From Tropicimonas isoalkanivorans (GTDB lineage Bacteria; Pseudomonadota; Alphaproteobacteria; Rhodobacterales; Rhodobacteraceae): a stretch of 64,000 nucleotides of DNA. The translations under genes and the position numbers were made by a program. This document shows, one piece after another, positions 18,178 through 26,443 of this stretch. The notes beneath the pieces were generated by a model. The model was not told the DNA's origin. It worked only from the letters and a program-made list of their open reading frames with translations, and did no database searches. The stretch spans positions 310,001 through 374,000 of the forward strand of contig NZ_FOLG01000001.1 in the NCBI RefSeq assembly GCF_900112335.1. Reading direction: 5' to 3'. Each line of letters opens with the position of its first letter. The stretch's first letter is position 1.

Positions 18178-19665
18178 TCACTCGGCGGCGGTTTTCAGTT
18201 TGAATCCGCGCTCCACCATGTCGGCCGGCTCCACAGGGTATTCGCCCGAGAAACAAGCGTCGCAATACTGCGGGCACTCAGGTTTGCGCCCGCCTGCCTC
18301 GCCGACGGCTCGGTAAAGCCCGTCCAGCGAGATGAAACGCAGGCTGTCCACCGCCAGATGCTCCCGCATCTCGGATTCGGACATCGTGGCAGCGAGGAGT
18401 TTCTCCCGCTTCGGCGTATCCACCCCGTAGAAGCACGGCCAAGCGGTCGGCGGACTGGCAATGCGGAAGTGCACTTCCTTCGCCCCGGCATCCAGAATCA
18501 TGTCCTTGATCTTGCGGCTTGTGGTGCCGCGGACGACGGAGTCGTCCACCAGGATCACCCGTTTGCCCTTGATGAGCGCGCGGTTGACGTTGAGCTTCAG
18601 ACGCACGCCCATGTTTCGGATCTGCTCGGTGGGCTCGATGAAAGTGCGGCCCATGTACTGGTTGCGTATGATTCCCATGGCATAGGGAATGCCGCTCTCC
18701 TGGCTGAACCCGATCGCGGCGGGGGTGCCGGAATCGGGCACCGGGCAAACCAGATCCGCATCCACCGGCGCCTCGCGCGCCAGTTCCACACCGATCTGGC
18801 GGCGGGTTTCATAGACGGAGCGGCCGCCGAGGATGGAATCGGGGCGGCTGAAGTAGACGTGTTCGAAGATGCAGAAACGGGAGGACTTCGCCTCGAACGG
18901 TCTGTGACTGCGCAGTCCGGTCTCGGGCGTGACAACGACCATTTCGCCCGGTTCGACCTCCCGCACAAACTCGGCGCCGATAATGTCGAGCGCGCAGGTT
19001 TCCGACGACAGCACCCATCCGTCGCCGATCCTGCCGAGCACCAGTGGCCGCACGCCCAGCGGGTCCCTTACGCCAATCAGCTTGGTCCGGGTCATCGCCA
19101 CCACGGAGAAGGCCCCTTCGACCCTGCGCAGCGCATCCTTCATCCGCTCGGGGATGTCGCGCTGCAGAGAGCGCGCCATCAGGTGGATGATGCATTCGCT
19201 GTCCGACGAGGACTGGAAGATCGAGCCGCGCTCGATCAACTCCCGCCGCAGCGCCTCGGCATTGGTGATATTGCCGTTGTGCGCAATCGCGGCGCCGCCC
19301 ATGGAGAATTCTCCGAAGAACGGTTGGACGTCGCGAATCTCCGTCCGGCCCTTGGACCCGGCGGTGGAGTAGCGGACATGGCCGATGGCCAGCTCCCCCG
19401 GAAGGGTCTCCATCAACTTGGCGGAGGTGAAGTTGTCCCGCACGTAGCCGAATCGCCGGGCGGAATGGAAGCCCGTCGTCGTGTTGTGGGTGACAATCCC
19501 GCCTGCCTCCTGCCCGCGATGCTGCAACGCATGCAGGCCGAGGGCGACGAAATTGGCGGCATCGGCGACACCAAACACACCGAAGACGCCACATTCCTCG
19601 CGGAGTTTGTCGTCGTCGAAGGGGTGGGCATAGTGGGTCCGTGTCGTCTCAGGTGCAGAAGACAT
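18178..19665 (-). CDS. purF: Amidophosphoribosyltransferase PurF
   Basis: First committed enzyme of purine synthesis: PRPP plus glutamine to phosphoribosylamine. It has 495 residues. A 24-residue propeptide precedes the catalytic Cys25 (EECGVFG), which must become N-terminal by cleavage. The glutaminase domain shows LHALQHRGQEAGG and HNGNITNA. The phosphoribosyltransferase domain has VILVDDSVVRGTTS for PRPP binding. Cysteines in the C-terminal part (CPVPDSG, CFYGVDTP, CPQYCDACFSGEYP) fit the iron-sulfur form of PurF. cvpA lies upstream on the same strand, a widely conserved pairing. Confidence 0.96.
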   Translation of the reverse strand: MSSAPETTRTHYAHPFDDDKLREECGVFGVFGVADAANFVALGLHALQHRGQEAGGIVTHNTTTGFHSARRFGYVRDNFTSAKLMETLPGELAIGHVRYSTAGSKGRTEIRDVQPFFGEFSMGGAAIAHNGNITNAEALRRELIERGSIFQSSSDSECIIHLMARSLQRDIPERMKDALRRVEGAFSVVAMTRTKLIGVRDPLGVRPLVLGRIGDGWVLSSETCALDIIGAEFVREVEPGEMVVVTPETGLRSHRPFEAKSSRFCIFEHVYFSRPDSILGGRSVYETRRQIGVELAREAPVDADLVCPVPDSGTPAAIGFSQESGIPYAMGIIRNQYMGRTFIEPTEQIRNMGVRLKLNVNRALIKGKRVILVDDSVVRGTTSRKIKDMILDAGAKEVHFRIASPPTAWPCFYGVDTPKREKLLAATMSESEMREHLAVDSLRFISLDGLYRAVGEAGGRKPECPQYCDACFSGEYPVEPADMVERGFKLKTAAE

Positions 19666-19808
19666 GAGGCAGGAGGCTCCGAATCCGGACAGAAAATCTA
19701 GGCGGCGTCGCCTATGTACGGCGTTGTGCGGCCGGTGTCATCCCTTTGTCACGGCACCGTGTATAGGACGGGCCGTGCGGGAACCCGACGCCGTGCCGGG
19801 CACAGGCC

Positions 19809-20420
19809 TCAGCCCGCGTCAGCCTCGGGCGGCGTCTCCGGCGTCAGGGCTGCGTCCGTCTCCGCCCCGCAGGCGGACTCGATCAACGCTTCGAACTTGG
19901 TGGTGAGCCACTGCAGAGCGGTTTCCTGATCGGCGATCTCGCCGCTGACCTTCTGCTGCATGGAGGCGAACACCTGCGCCGACCGGCTGTTTTCCACGAT
20001 ATCGATACCTTCGGAGCCGACAGCGAAATCATAGACGACAAGCGCGATCACGATCAGCAGCACCCCGCGCACGACCCCGAACAGGAAGCCGAGCCCCTGG
20101 TCGATCGCATTGAGCGCCGATCGTTGGACGACGGAGGAAAACACCGGCGTGAACAGGGCGAAGACCACAAGCGCCAAGGCGAACACCCCGGCAAAAGCGG
20201 CAATCGTTGCGGCGGTGCAGTTGTCGAGGAAGTCCCGCAGAACCGGGATCTCACGCACCAACGGCTCTGCCTGCGGCGCGAAGATATAGGCCAGCACGGC
20301 CGCTGCAATCCATCCGGCGATCGCCAGCGCTTCCCGCACGAACCCGCGGGAATAGGCGAGAATCGCCGAGAAGATGATGATGACGGCGACGCCCGCGTCG
20401 ACGATGGTAAAACCTTCCAT
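19809..20420 (-). CDS. cvpA: CvpA family inner-membrane protein
   Basis: A 203-residue membrane protein with four hydrophobic segments (residues about 5-25, 29-50, 70-95 and 105-130) and a soluble C-terminal tail that is acidic and Pro-rich. The opening TIVDAGVAVIIIFSAILAYSRG and RGFVREALAIAGW motif are typical of CvpA, first named for colicin V production and later linked to envelope homeostasis. It sits between radA and purF on one strand; the 143-base gap before purF could hold a separate purF promoter. Confidence 0.88.
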   Translation of the reverse strand: MEGFTIVDAGVAVIIIFSAILAYSRGFVREALAIAGWIAAAVLAYIFAPQAEPLVREIPVLRDFLDNCTAATIAAFAGVFALALVVFALFTPVFSSVVQRSALNAIDQGLGFLFGVVRGVLLIVIALVVYDFAVGSEGIDIVENSRSAQVFASMQQKVSGEIADQETALQWLTTKFEALIESACGAETDAALTPETPPEADAG

Positions 20421-20462
20421 GCCCTGCCTTCCTGCCCCGGACCTTTCGTAAGTCTCCGGCTT

Positions 20463-21827
20463 CTAGCCTGCGCCGAACATTTCGCCGACGAATGCGGTCA
20501 GGTCCGAAACCTGCCGCATCGAGACGCCGTCGGGGGCCTTCACCTTGGACCGCTCCGGCAACGCCGCTTGCGAAAAACCAAGTTTCTGCGCCTCTTTCAA
20601 CCTGTTTTCTGTCTGACCCACTGGCCTTAGCGCGCCAGTGAGACTTATTTCCCCGAATACGACCATATCCGGCGGCAAAGCCACGTCTTCGCGCGCCGAT
20701 AGTAGCGCCGCGGCCACAGCCAGATCGGCCGCTGGTTCGCTCACCCGGATGCCGCCGGCCACATTGAGATAGACGTCGAGCCCGGCGAACGGGATGGAGC
20801 AGCGCGCTTCCAGCACTGCGAGGATCATCGCCAGGCGCCCGCTGTCCCACCCCACGACCGTTCGGCGCGCTTGCGCGGTCGGGCTGGGCGCGACGAGCGC
20901 CTGGAATTCCACCAGCACAGGCCGCGTGCCCTCGATCCCGGCGAAGACTGCCGTACCCGGCGCCCGCGTCTCCCGGTCCGAAAGGAACAGCGCGGAGGGA
21001 TTCGTCACCTGGCGCAGCCCCTCGCCCGTCATTTCGAACACACCGATCTCGTCGGCCGGGCCGAAGCGGTTTTTCACCGCGCGCAGGATGCGGAACTGGT
21101 GCCCCCGCTCACCCTCGAAGTAAAGAACAGTGTCCACCATGTGCTCCACGACACGCGGGCCCGCGATCTGGCCCTCTTTGGTGACATGGCCGACGAGGAT
21201 CACAGCCGTTCCCCGCCGCTTGGCAAAAGTCACAAGCTCATGCGCGGCCGCGCGGACCTGGCTGACAGAGCCGGGAGCGGCCTCCACGTTGTCGGACCAC
21301 ATGGTCTGCACGGAATCGATGATGGCGAGGTCGGGCCGCTCGCGGTCCAGCGTCGTCAGGATGTCCCGCAGGTTGGTTTCGGCGGCGAGCCGAACCGGGG
21401 CCTTCCCCAGCCCGAGCCGCTGCGCCCGCATCCGCACCTGTGCGCTCGCCTCCTCACCGGAGACATAGATGCAGGACAGCCCGGCTTCTGCGAATCTCGC
21501 CGCTGCCTGCAACAGGAGCGTGGACTTGCCGATCCCCGGGTCGCCCCCCACCAGAAGCGCCGAGGCGGGGACGAGACCGCCGCCCAGAACGCGGTCGAGT
21601 TCCTCCAAGCCGGCGCGCGTGCGGGGCGGCGGCGCTTCCTCGGTCGCCAGGTCCATCAGCGCCAGCGTCTGGCCCCGCCCTCCCCCGAGCGATTTCTTCG
21701 TGGGGCCGGCGGACAGGGGCGCCTCTTCCTGAATGGTGTTCCAGGCGCCGCACGCATCGCAGCGCCCCGACCAGCGGGGATGCGTGGCGCCACACTCGGC
21801 GCAGACGAATGTCAGCGGTTTGGCCAT
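20463..21827 (-). CDS. radA: DNA repair protein RadA (Sms)
   Basis: RecA-like branch-migration helicase of 454 residues. A four-cysteine zinc finger opens the protein (CAECGATHPRWSGRCDACG). The ATPase domain has Walker A GGDPGIGKSTLLLQ near residue 92 and the RadA-specific KNRFG motif (VKNRFGPADEIGVFEM). The C-terminal third is the Lon-protease-like domain (SGRLAMILAVLEARC, VAGGIRVSEPAADLAVAAAL). It starts 15 bases after the PqiA-like gene stop and ends 43 bases before cvpA, so the genes probably share a transcript. Confidence 0.96.
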   Translation of the reverse strand: MAKPLTFVCAECGATHPRWSGRCDACGAWNTIQEEAPLSAGPTKKSLGGGRGQTLALMDLATEEAPPPRTRAGLEELDRVLGGGLVPASALLVGGDPGIGKSTLLLQAAARFAEAGLSCIYVSGEEASAQVRMRAQRLGLGKAPVRLAAETNLRDILTTLDRERPDLAIIDSVQTMWSDNVEAAPGSVSQVRAAAHELVTFAKRRGTAVILVGHVTKEGQIAGPRVVEHMVDTVLYFEGERGHQFRILRAVKNRFGPADEIGVFEMTGEGLRQVTNPSALFLSDRETRAPGTAVFAGIEGTRPVLVEFQALVAPSPTAQARRTVVGWDSGRLAMILAVLEARCSIPFAGLDVYLNVAGGIRVSEPAADLAVAAALLSAREDVALPPDMVVFGEISLTGALRPVGQTENRLKEAQKLGFSQAALPERSKVKAPDGVSMRQVSDLTAFVGEMFGAG

Positions 21828-21841
21828 GGCCGACAGATGCC

Positions 21842-22297
21842 CTAGCCGCCCGCCCGCGGCAACCCGCCCCGGCGTTCAGTGAGAAGTCCGAGGGCGAACG
21901 AGGCCAGAATACACGCGGTAAAGAGGTAAAGCCCCCACGCCGTCTCCACCCGCCCGACGCCCACACCCTTCGCGATGACGATGTAGAGCGCGATCAGGAA
22001 GATGTCGGCCATCGCCAGTCGCCCCAACACCTCCAGCGCGGGAAGAAGGCGCCTACGCGCGATCCGGAAATGCACCAGCGCCAATCCGATTGTCTTGAGG
22101 TACGGCGCGAAGAGCGCGAAGGAAGTGACCAGCAGCGCGAGAAAAATGTCGGTTTTCCAGAGCGCCTGAAGCCCCGAGATCACCGAGATCTCGCTCATCG
22201 CGAAGAACGGCAGCAAGCCCGCCCGCATCAGGGGCGCAAACCACGCCACCGGGTACAGCAGCAGGAGGGAGAGGTTGGCGTATTTCAGGATGGTCAT
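21842..22297 (-). CDS. Paraquat-inducible protein A-like membrane protein
   Basis: A 151-residue four-helix inner-membrane protein (residues about 5-25, 42-64, 90-112 and 118-140). The pattern ISGLQALWKTDIFLALLVTSF and GLALVHFRIARRRLLPALE followed by MADIFLIALYIVIAKGVGVG resembles one half of PqiA, without its zinc-finger cysteines. PqiA proteins serve MCE lipid-transport systems, but no pqiB gene is adjacent. The ATG at 22297 is chosen because upstream codons read as Arg/Pro-rich noncoding sequence; the ribosome site is weak. Confidence 0.72.
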   Translation of the reverse strand: MTILKYANLSLLLLYPVAWFAPLMRAGLLPFFAMSEISVISGLQALWKTDIFLALLVTSFALFAPYLKTIGLALVHFRIARRRLLPALEVLGRLAMADIFLIALYIVIAKGVGVGRVETAWGLYLFTACILASFALGLLTERRGGLPRAGG

Positions 22298-22394
22298 GGC
22301 CCCGCCCATATAGGGGGCCGAGCCGTGCATGGACAGCCCGGACCGCGCTTTCGCGTGCAAATCCTTCCCCAAAGCCCGGTCCGTTTGACCGCCC

Positions 22395-23174
22395 TCACAT
22401 TGCAAGGTTCGTGGCGCCGCCATCGAGCAGGATGTTCTGCCCGACGATAAAGCTCGCGTGCTGAGAACACAGGAACGCGCACATGGCGCCGAAGTCCTCC
22501 GGCGTGCCGTAGCGCCGCGCCGGAATCGTCTCCAGCCGTTGTTCCCGGGCCTCCTGCGGGGTGATGCCCGCCGAGGTCGCCGCGCCCGCATCAAGGCTCT
22601 CCGCCCGCGCCGTGTCGTGAATGCCGGGCAGCAGGTTGTTGATCGTCACGCCCTTTGGCGCCACCTGCCGCGCCGTGCCCGCCACGTAGCCAGTCAGCCC
22701 CGCGCGGGCGCTGTTCGAAAGGCCGAGCTGCGGAATCGGCGCCTTGACCGAGACGGAGGTGATGTTGACCACCCTGCCCCAGCCGGCCTCCATCATGCCC
22801 GGCACTTGCGCCTTCATCAGGGCGATCGGCGCGAGCATATTGGCATCGAGCGCCTTGATGAAGTCGTCGCGCTCCCAGTCTGTCCACATGCCCGGCGGCG
22901 GCCCTCCGGCGTTGGTGACGAGGATGTCCACCTGCCCCGCGGCCTCCAGCACCTCGGCGCGGCCCGCCTCCTCCGTGATGTCCGCCGCAACCGCCGTCAC
23001 CTGCACGCCGTGGGCCGCGCGGATGGCGTCCGCCGCCGCCTCCAGCGCCTCCGCGCCGCGGGCATTCATCACCAGATCGACCCCGGCGGCGGCCAAGGCT
23101 TCCGCGCAGCCACGCCCCAACCCCTTCGAGGACGCCGTCACCAATGCCCGCTTGCCCGCAATTCCGAGATCCAT
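22395..23174 (-). CDS. SDR family oxidoreductase with altered active site
   Basis: A 259-residue short-chain dehydrogenase/reductase; AAGGAG lies 9 bases ahead of the ATG at 23174. The cofactor motif is TASSKGLGRGCAEA and the NAG motif is VTNAGGPPPG. The serine in NITSVSVKAP is present, but the usual catalytic Tyr-x-x-x-Lys is replaced by Ser-Asn-Ser-Ala-Arg (GLSNSARAGLTGYV). This SN-x-x-R variant is, as I recall, a recognised FabG-like subgroup, probably with different chemistry. The C-terminus VGQNILLDGGATNL is normal. It lies in line with the PqiA-like gene but with a 98-base gap. Confidence 0.83.
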   Translation of the reverse strand: MDLGIAGKRALVTASSKGLGRGCAEALAAAGVDLVMNARGAEALEAAADAIRAAHGVQVTAVAADITEEAGRAEVLEAAGQVDILVTNAGGPPPGMWTDWERDDFIKALDANMLAPIALMKAQVPGMMEAGWGRVVNITSVSVKAPIPQLGLSNSARAGLTGYVAGTARQVAPKGVTINNLLPGIHDTARAESLDAGAATSAGITPQEAREQRLETIPARRYGTPEDFGAMCAFLCSQHASFIVGQNILLDGGATNLAM

Positions 23175-23364
23175 CACTCGTTCTCCTTTGATGCCTTGAT
23201 CGCGCCGCACCCTGCCGCGCCATGGCCGCCGCCGCAAGCAGGGGCGCGGAGTTTCACGCGCTCGAATTCGACTTCCAAGAGAAGATTTCTGCTGTACGCC
23301 TAATGATGATAACCTTGGAAGTTACCTCACGCGCTCCCGCCCCGTGTTCGACGCAAGGTACATC

Positions 23365-23994
23365 TCAGGTCGCGACCAGCCTGTGAATCACCGGGTCCCA
23401 CTGTGCCCGCATCGGCCGATAGACGGCCTGAGTCCGGTCGAAGATGGACAACCCCTCTTCGGCCAGATCGCCATAGGCGACCCGTTCCGAGATCCGCGCC
23501 ACGGGGTCGTGCCCGATCTTGGCGAAGAAGGTATCGAGGCGGTCGTTCGCCCGGCCGCGCGGCTTGACCCGATTGGCGAGCAGTTCGATTTGGACCTTGC
23601 CCTTCCGAATGCGCTTGATGTCCTGAAGGTCCTTCAGGAACCGCTTGGTGCTGTCGGCATCGAAGAAGGACGGCATGACGGGGCAGATCACCGCTTTCGC
23701 CTCGGCCACCAGGGTCTGGCTTTCGTCATCGTACAGCGCGCCGGGGGCATCGATGACGACCCACTCCACACCCTTCGGCACCGCGCCCAGGGATTTGCGG
23801 GAGGTCCAGTCGAGATGCGTGATCTTGGGGACACCGGCGGGGCGGCGCTTCAACCAGCGGGTGGTGGACTTCTGCAGATCGGCGTCGGCCAGCGCGACCT
23901 TCCAACCGCCGTCGGCCAGCGCCGCGGCCAGAGTAATGGCCGTCGTCGTCTTGCCGCAGCCGCCCTTCCGGTTGGCGATCAGCACCGTTTTCAT
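23365..23994 (-). CDS. ParA/MinD-family ATPase, orphan
   Basis: A 209-residue deviant Walker A ATPase (RKGGCGKTTTAITLAAALA) with DADLQKSTTRWLKRRP and DAPGALYDD, the Walker B-type segment. The ATG at 23994 has an AGGGGG ribosome site 8 bases ahead; a GTG two codons earlier is too close to it. No parB-like partner is seen on either side. This size fits small chromosomal ParA-like proteins used to place cellular cargo or plasmid-type partitioning ATPases. The cargo is unknown. Confidence 0.85.
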   Translation of the reverse strand: MKTVLIANRKGGCGKTTTAITLAAALADGGWKVALADADLQKSTTRWLKRRPAGVPKITHLDWTSRKSLGAVPKGVEWVVIDAPGALYDDESQTLVAEAKAVICPVMPSFFDADSTKRFLKDLQDIKRIRKGKVQIELLANRVKPRGRANDRLDTFFAKIGHDPVARISERVAYGDLAEEGLSIFDRTQAVYRPMRAQWDPVIHRLVAT

Positions 23995-24423
23995 CTGCAC
24001 GTCCCCCTGTCAGTCTACATCATCTTGCTCGAAGGGACGGGTGACGTTGCGACGAATGCTGCAACGACGCTCTGCGGTTCGCCCCCGGTCCCTTTTGTCT
24101 CCTGCCCAGCCTCTTGCCAGATGCCCCCTACCTTTATGGACGAATGCCCGGCGACCACAACCGGCCCACGCGTTTCCGAGCGACACCTGAGACAGCGCCC
24201 GGATCACCAGCGTGTGCGAGTTGCCCGCATGCAATCTGCGCCAAGGGCCTGCTGGGTAGGCGGAAATTCTCTGTAACTGCGGTTATAGGCCCGTAAACTC
24301 GCGCCTCGTCAGCGCCGTTTCGTACCTCAGGTGGATTTCCGTGCCGGACCACGCGCCCCAAGTCTCGCCCGGGACGCGCCAAGCCGGCCTTCCCTCGTTG
24401 AGACAGCATCACAGGAGAAACCC
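23995..24423. other. 429-base divergent intergenic region, no gene seen
   Basis: It separates the orphan ParA gene from the PepSY gene and must hold their promoters. A short interrupted palindrome (TAACTGCGGTTA at 24274-24285) sits about 140 bases before the PepSY start and could be an operator. I see no convincing coding frame or RNA gene here. Confidence 0.4.
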
Positions 24424-24681
24424 ATGCTGAAGACCACTGCCGCCCTCACCCTTGCCGCCGCGATGCTCTTGCCCGCCGCCGGAGCGATAGCGTCCTCCGA
24501 AGTCACGCTGACCGACGAAACGAAGGCACAGATCACTCAGACCCTCACTGAGCAGGGGTATGAGGTGGGCAAGATCAAGGTCGAAGACGGGATGTACGAG
24601 GCCTATGCCAAGAAGGACGGCAAGAAACTGGAGATCTACCTGAACGGCGATCTGGAAGTCGTGAAGACGGACGTCGATTGA
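24424..24681 (+). CDS. PepSY-domain periplasmic protein
   Basis: An 85-residue exported protein. The ribosome site AGGAGA is 6 bases before the ATG. A signal peptide covers about residues 1-24 (LTLAAAMLLPAAGAIAS). The mature part is a single PepSY unit: TDETKAQITQTLTEQGYEVG then IKVEDGMYEAYAKKDGKKLE and IYLNGDLEVVKTD. Small PepSY proteins often accompany membrane cytochromes b and are thought to modulate them or peptidases. The next gene, 67 bases on, is exactly such a cytochrome b, so a shared job is likely. Confidence 0.85.
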   Translation: MLKTTAALTLAAAMLLPAAGAIASSEVTLTDETKAQITQTLTEQGYEVGKIKVEDGMYEAYAKKDGKKLEIYLNGDLEVVKTDVD

Positions 24682-24748
24682 TCGCCGCCGGGGGCGGTTC
24701 CCCGGGCCGCCCCCACCCTGATATCGCAATCCGAAAAGGCAGATTGCC

Positions 24749-25279
24749 ATGACACGTCTCAAGGTCTGGGATCCGTTCGTGCGCCTGTTCCACTGGTCCC
24801 TGGTCACGCTCTTCGCTGCAAATGCGCTCTTTGTCGACGACGACGGGAAGCTTCATCAATGGATCGGCTACGCGATCCTCGCGCTCGTTCTCGCGCGCAT
24901 CCTTTGGGGGATCGTCGGCCCCGGTTATGCGCGGTTCTCGACCTTTCCGCCGAGCCTGTCCGCCGCGACCGGCCAGGTCCGCGACATCGCCCTCGGGCGC
25001 ACGCCGCTCCACACCGGCCACACGCCGCTTGGCGCGTTCATGATCTACAACCTGATCTTGACGCTGCTGGTGATCTGCACGTCTGGGTACCTGATGACGA
25101 CCGACATGTTCTGGGGCGTGGAATGGCCCGAAGTTCTGCACGAAGCGGCCGTGACGTGGGCGGAAATCTCGGTGCTGCTGCACATCGCGGCGGTCATCTT
25201 CGAGAGCCGCCGGACACGGATCAATCTTCCGTTCGCTATGGTCACGGGCTACAAGGAAATCCCATCCGAGCAGGACTGA
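24749..25279 (+). CDS. Cytochrome b561/cytochrome b-type membrane protein
   Basis: A 176-residue four-helix membrane protein of the Ni-hydrogenase/cytochrome b561 family. Histidines placed for two hemes occur in RLFHWSLV, KLHQWIGYAIL and SVLLHIAAVIFESRR. Loops include the short WDPFVR N-terminal motif that marks this family (VWDPFVRLFHW). Such proteins carry electrons across the inner membrane between a c-type heme or thiol donor and an acceptor. It follows the PepSY gene and is 8 bases from the LuxR-type gene. Confidence 0.87.
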   Translation: MTRLKVWDPFVRLFHWSLVTLFAANALFVDDDGKLHQWIGYAILALVLARILWGIVGPGYARFSTFPPSLSAATGQVRDIALGRTPLHTGHTPLGAFMIYNLILTLLVICTSGYLMTTDMFWGVEWPEVLHEAAVTWAEISVLLHIAAVIFESRRTRINLPFAMVTGYKEIPSEQD

Positions 25280-25287
25280 CACGGCCC

Positions 25288-25782
25288 GTGACCCCCGGAG
25301 CGCGCGAAAGCAACAGGCTGACCTACCTCATGATCGCCCTGATCGCGGTGCAGGTATTCTGCGCCGCGTTCTTCGTGAGCGATGTGATTTCCGACCTGCC
25401 GGAGGCCGGGACGAACGACCCGGCCTGGCACCTTGCCGTGGAGGCGCTGGCGGCGTTCACGCTCTGCCTGGCGATTCTGATGGAAGCGCGCTACTTCGGC
25501 TGGCTATTGCGACGCAAGGCGCATCTGGAGCGCAGCATCTCCGTGGCATCGGCGGCGATGCACGATGTGATCGAGGCGCACTTCGACGGCTGGAAACTGA
25601 CGCCGGCTGAGCGGGACGTGGCGATGCTCATGGTCAAGGGGTTGAGCAATACCGAGATCGCGGGAATTCGGGGCTGCGCGGAGGGCACGGTCAAGTCGCA
25701 CCTCAACGCGGTCTACCGCAAGTCCGGCACGACGGGGCGCGGGGAACTGTTGAGCCATATCATCGACGGGATGATGGGCTGA
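25288..25782 (+). CDS. Membrane-tethered LuxR-type transcription regulator
   Basis: A 164-residue regulator. Two hydrophobic segments lie at about residues 14-34 (LMIALIAVQVFCAAFFVSDV) and 48-72, followed by a basic linker, a helix (HLERSISVASAAMHDVIEAHF) and a C-terminal LuxR helix-turn-helix (LTPAERDVAMLMVKGLSNTE, then GTVKSHLNAVYRKSG). The start is uncertain: GTG at 25288 is 8 bases after the cytochrome stop; an ATG at 25330 would shorten the N-terminus. There is no receiver or autoinducer domain, so the membrane part or the neighbouring cytochrome b may deliver the signal (inference). Confidence 0.8.
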   Translation: MTPGARESNRLTYLMIALIAVQVFCAAFFVSDVISDLPEAGTNDPAWHLAVEALAAFTLCLAILMEARYFGWLLRRKAHLERSISVASAAMHDVIEAHFDGWKLTPAERDVAMLMVKGLSNTEIAGIRGCAEGTVKSHLNAVYRKSGTTGRGELLSHIIDGMMG

Positions 25783-25812
25783 CATCCCAGTCGCGCGCAG
25801 GGCGGTGGGCAC

Positions 25813-25840
25813 GGAATTGGGTATTTGGACCAACAAGAAG
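25813..25840 (+). repeat. Gene-end repeat, copy B
   Basis: GGAATTGGGTATTT followed by GGACCAACAAGAAG. It differs from the copy at 49172-49199 at only two positions. It lies after the LuxR-type gene in the same orientation and before the stop of a convergent gene. Confidence 0.75.
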
Positions 25841-25868
25841 ACCACAGCGCGCGCAGGATTGTAGCGAC

Positions 25869-26333
25869 CTACTCCGCGTTGGCGTTGAAGCAGTCGCGGT
25901 AGATCCGGAACGAGCCGTCGTCCTGGCGCTTCAGGATGGTGAGAAATTTGCCCTCCATGGTCACGTCGGTGCCGTCAATAACGGTTGTGACGTCGTAGTT
26001 GCCGCGGGCGAAGGCCCAGTCGCCGGCAATCTCGATGTCGATCGGGCGGATGCTCATGGTCCGTGGCGGACGTTCAGCCCAGCGGTCTGCGAGGCCCTCG
26101 GCGATACTGTCGATGCGTCGCGCCGGAATTCCGGGCGGCATCTGGATCCCCTCAGCGTCCCAAAGAGCGAGCCACCCCTCGGCGTCGCCGGCAACCGAGG
26201 CGGCTTCATAGCTGTCCCACAGTGTTTCGATTGCCGCCCTGTCGGCAGTGTCGTCTGCCCGCGCCGATCCGAAGCCCAAAACGCCAGCGGCAACTGCGGC
26301 GATGACGAGGATTTTGGTACGAGGACCGATCAT
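25869..26333 (-). CDS. Exported SnoaL/NTF2-like protein (DUF4440 type)
   Basis: A 154-residue protein with signal peptide (residues about 1-26, ending GSARADD). GGAGGG lies about 8 bases ahead of the ATG at 26333. The mature part is an NTF2-like cone: helix RAAIETLWDSYEAASVAGDAEGWLALW, then GIQMPPGIPARRI, DWAFARGNYDVTT and a C-terminal strand GSFRIYRDCFNAN. This matches the SnoaL-like/DUF4440 group, often found as secreted proteins of unknown substrate. It is a single gene convergent with the LuxR-type gene. Confidence 0.78.
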   Translation of the reverse strand: MIGPRTKILVIAAVAAGVLGFGSARADDTADRAAIETLWDSYEAASVAGDAEGWLALWDAEGIQMPPGIPARRIDSIAEGLADRWAERPPRTMSIRPIDIEIAGDWAFARGNYDVTTVIDGTDVTMEGKFLTILKRQDDGSFRIYRDCFNANAE

Positions 26334-26443
26334 GGCTTTCCCTCCCACGATTGGGCCTGTCCCCACGTGGCACAGGATACCGCCCTCGGCGGCGCCGTGC
26401 CATGATATGGGTCATCGCCTCCCCTTCAGAACGGAAGCGGCGC

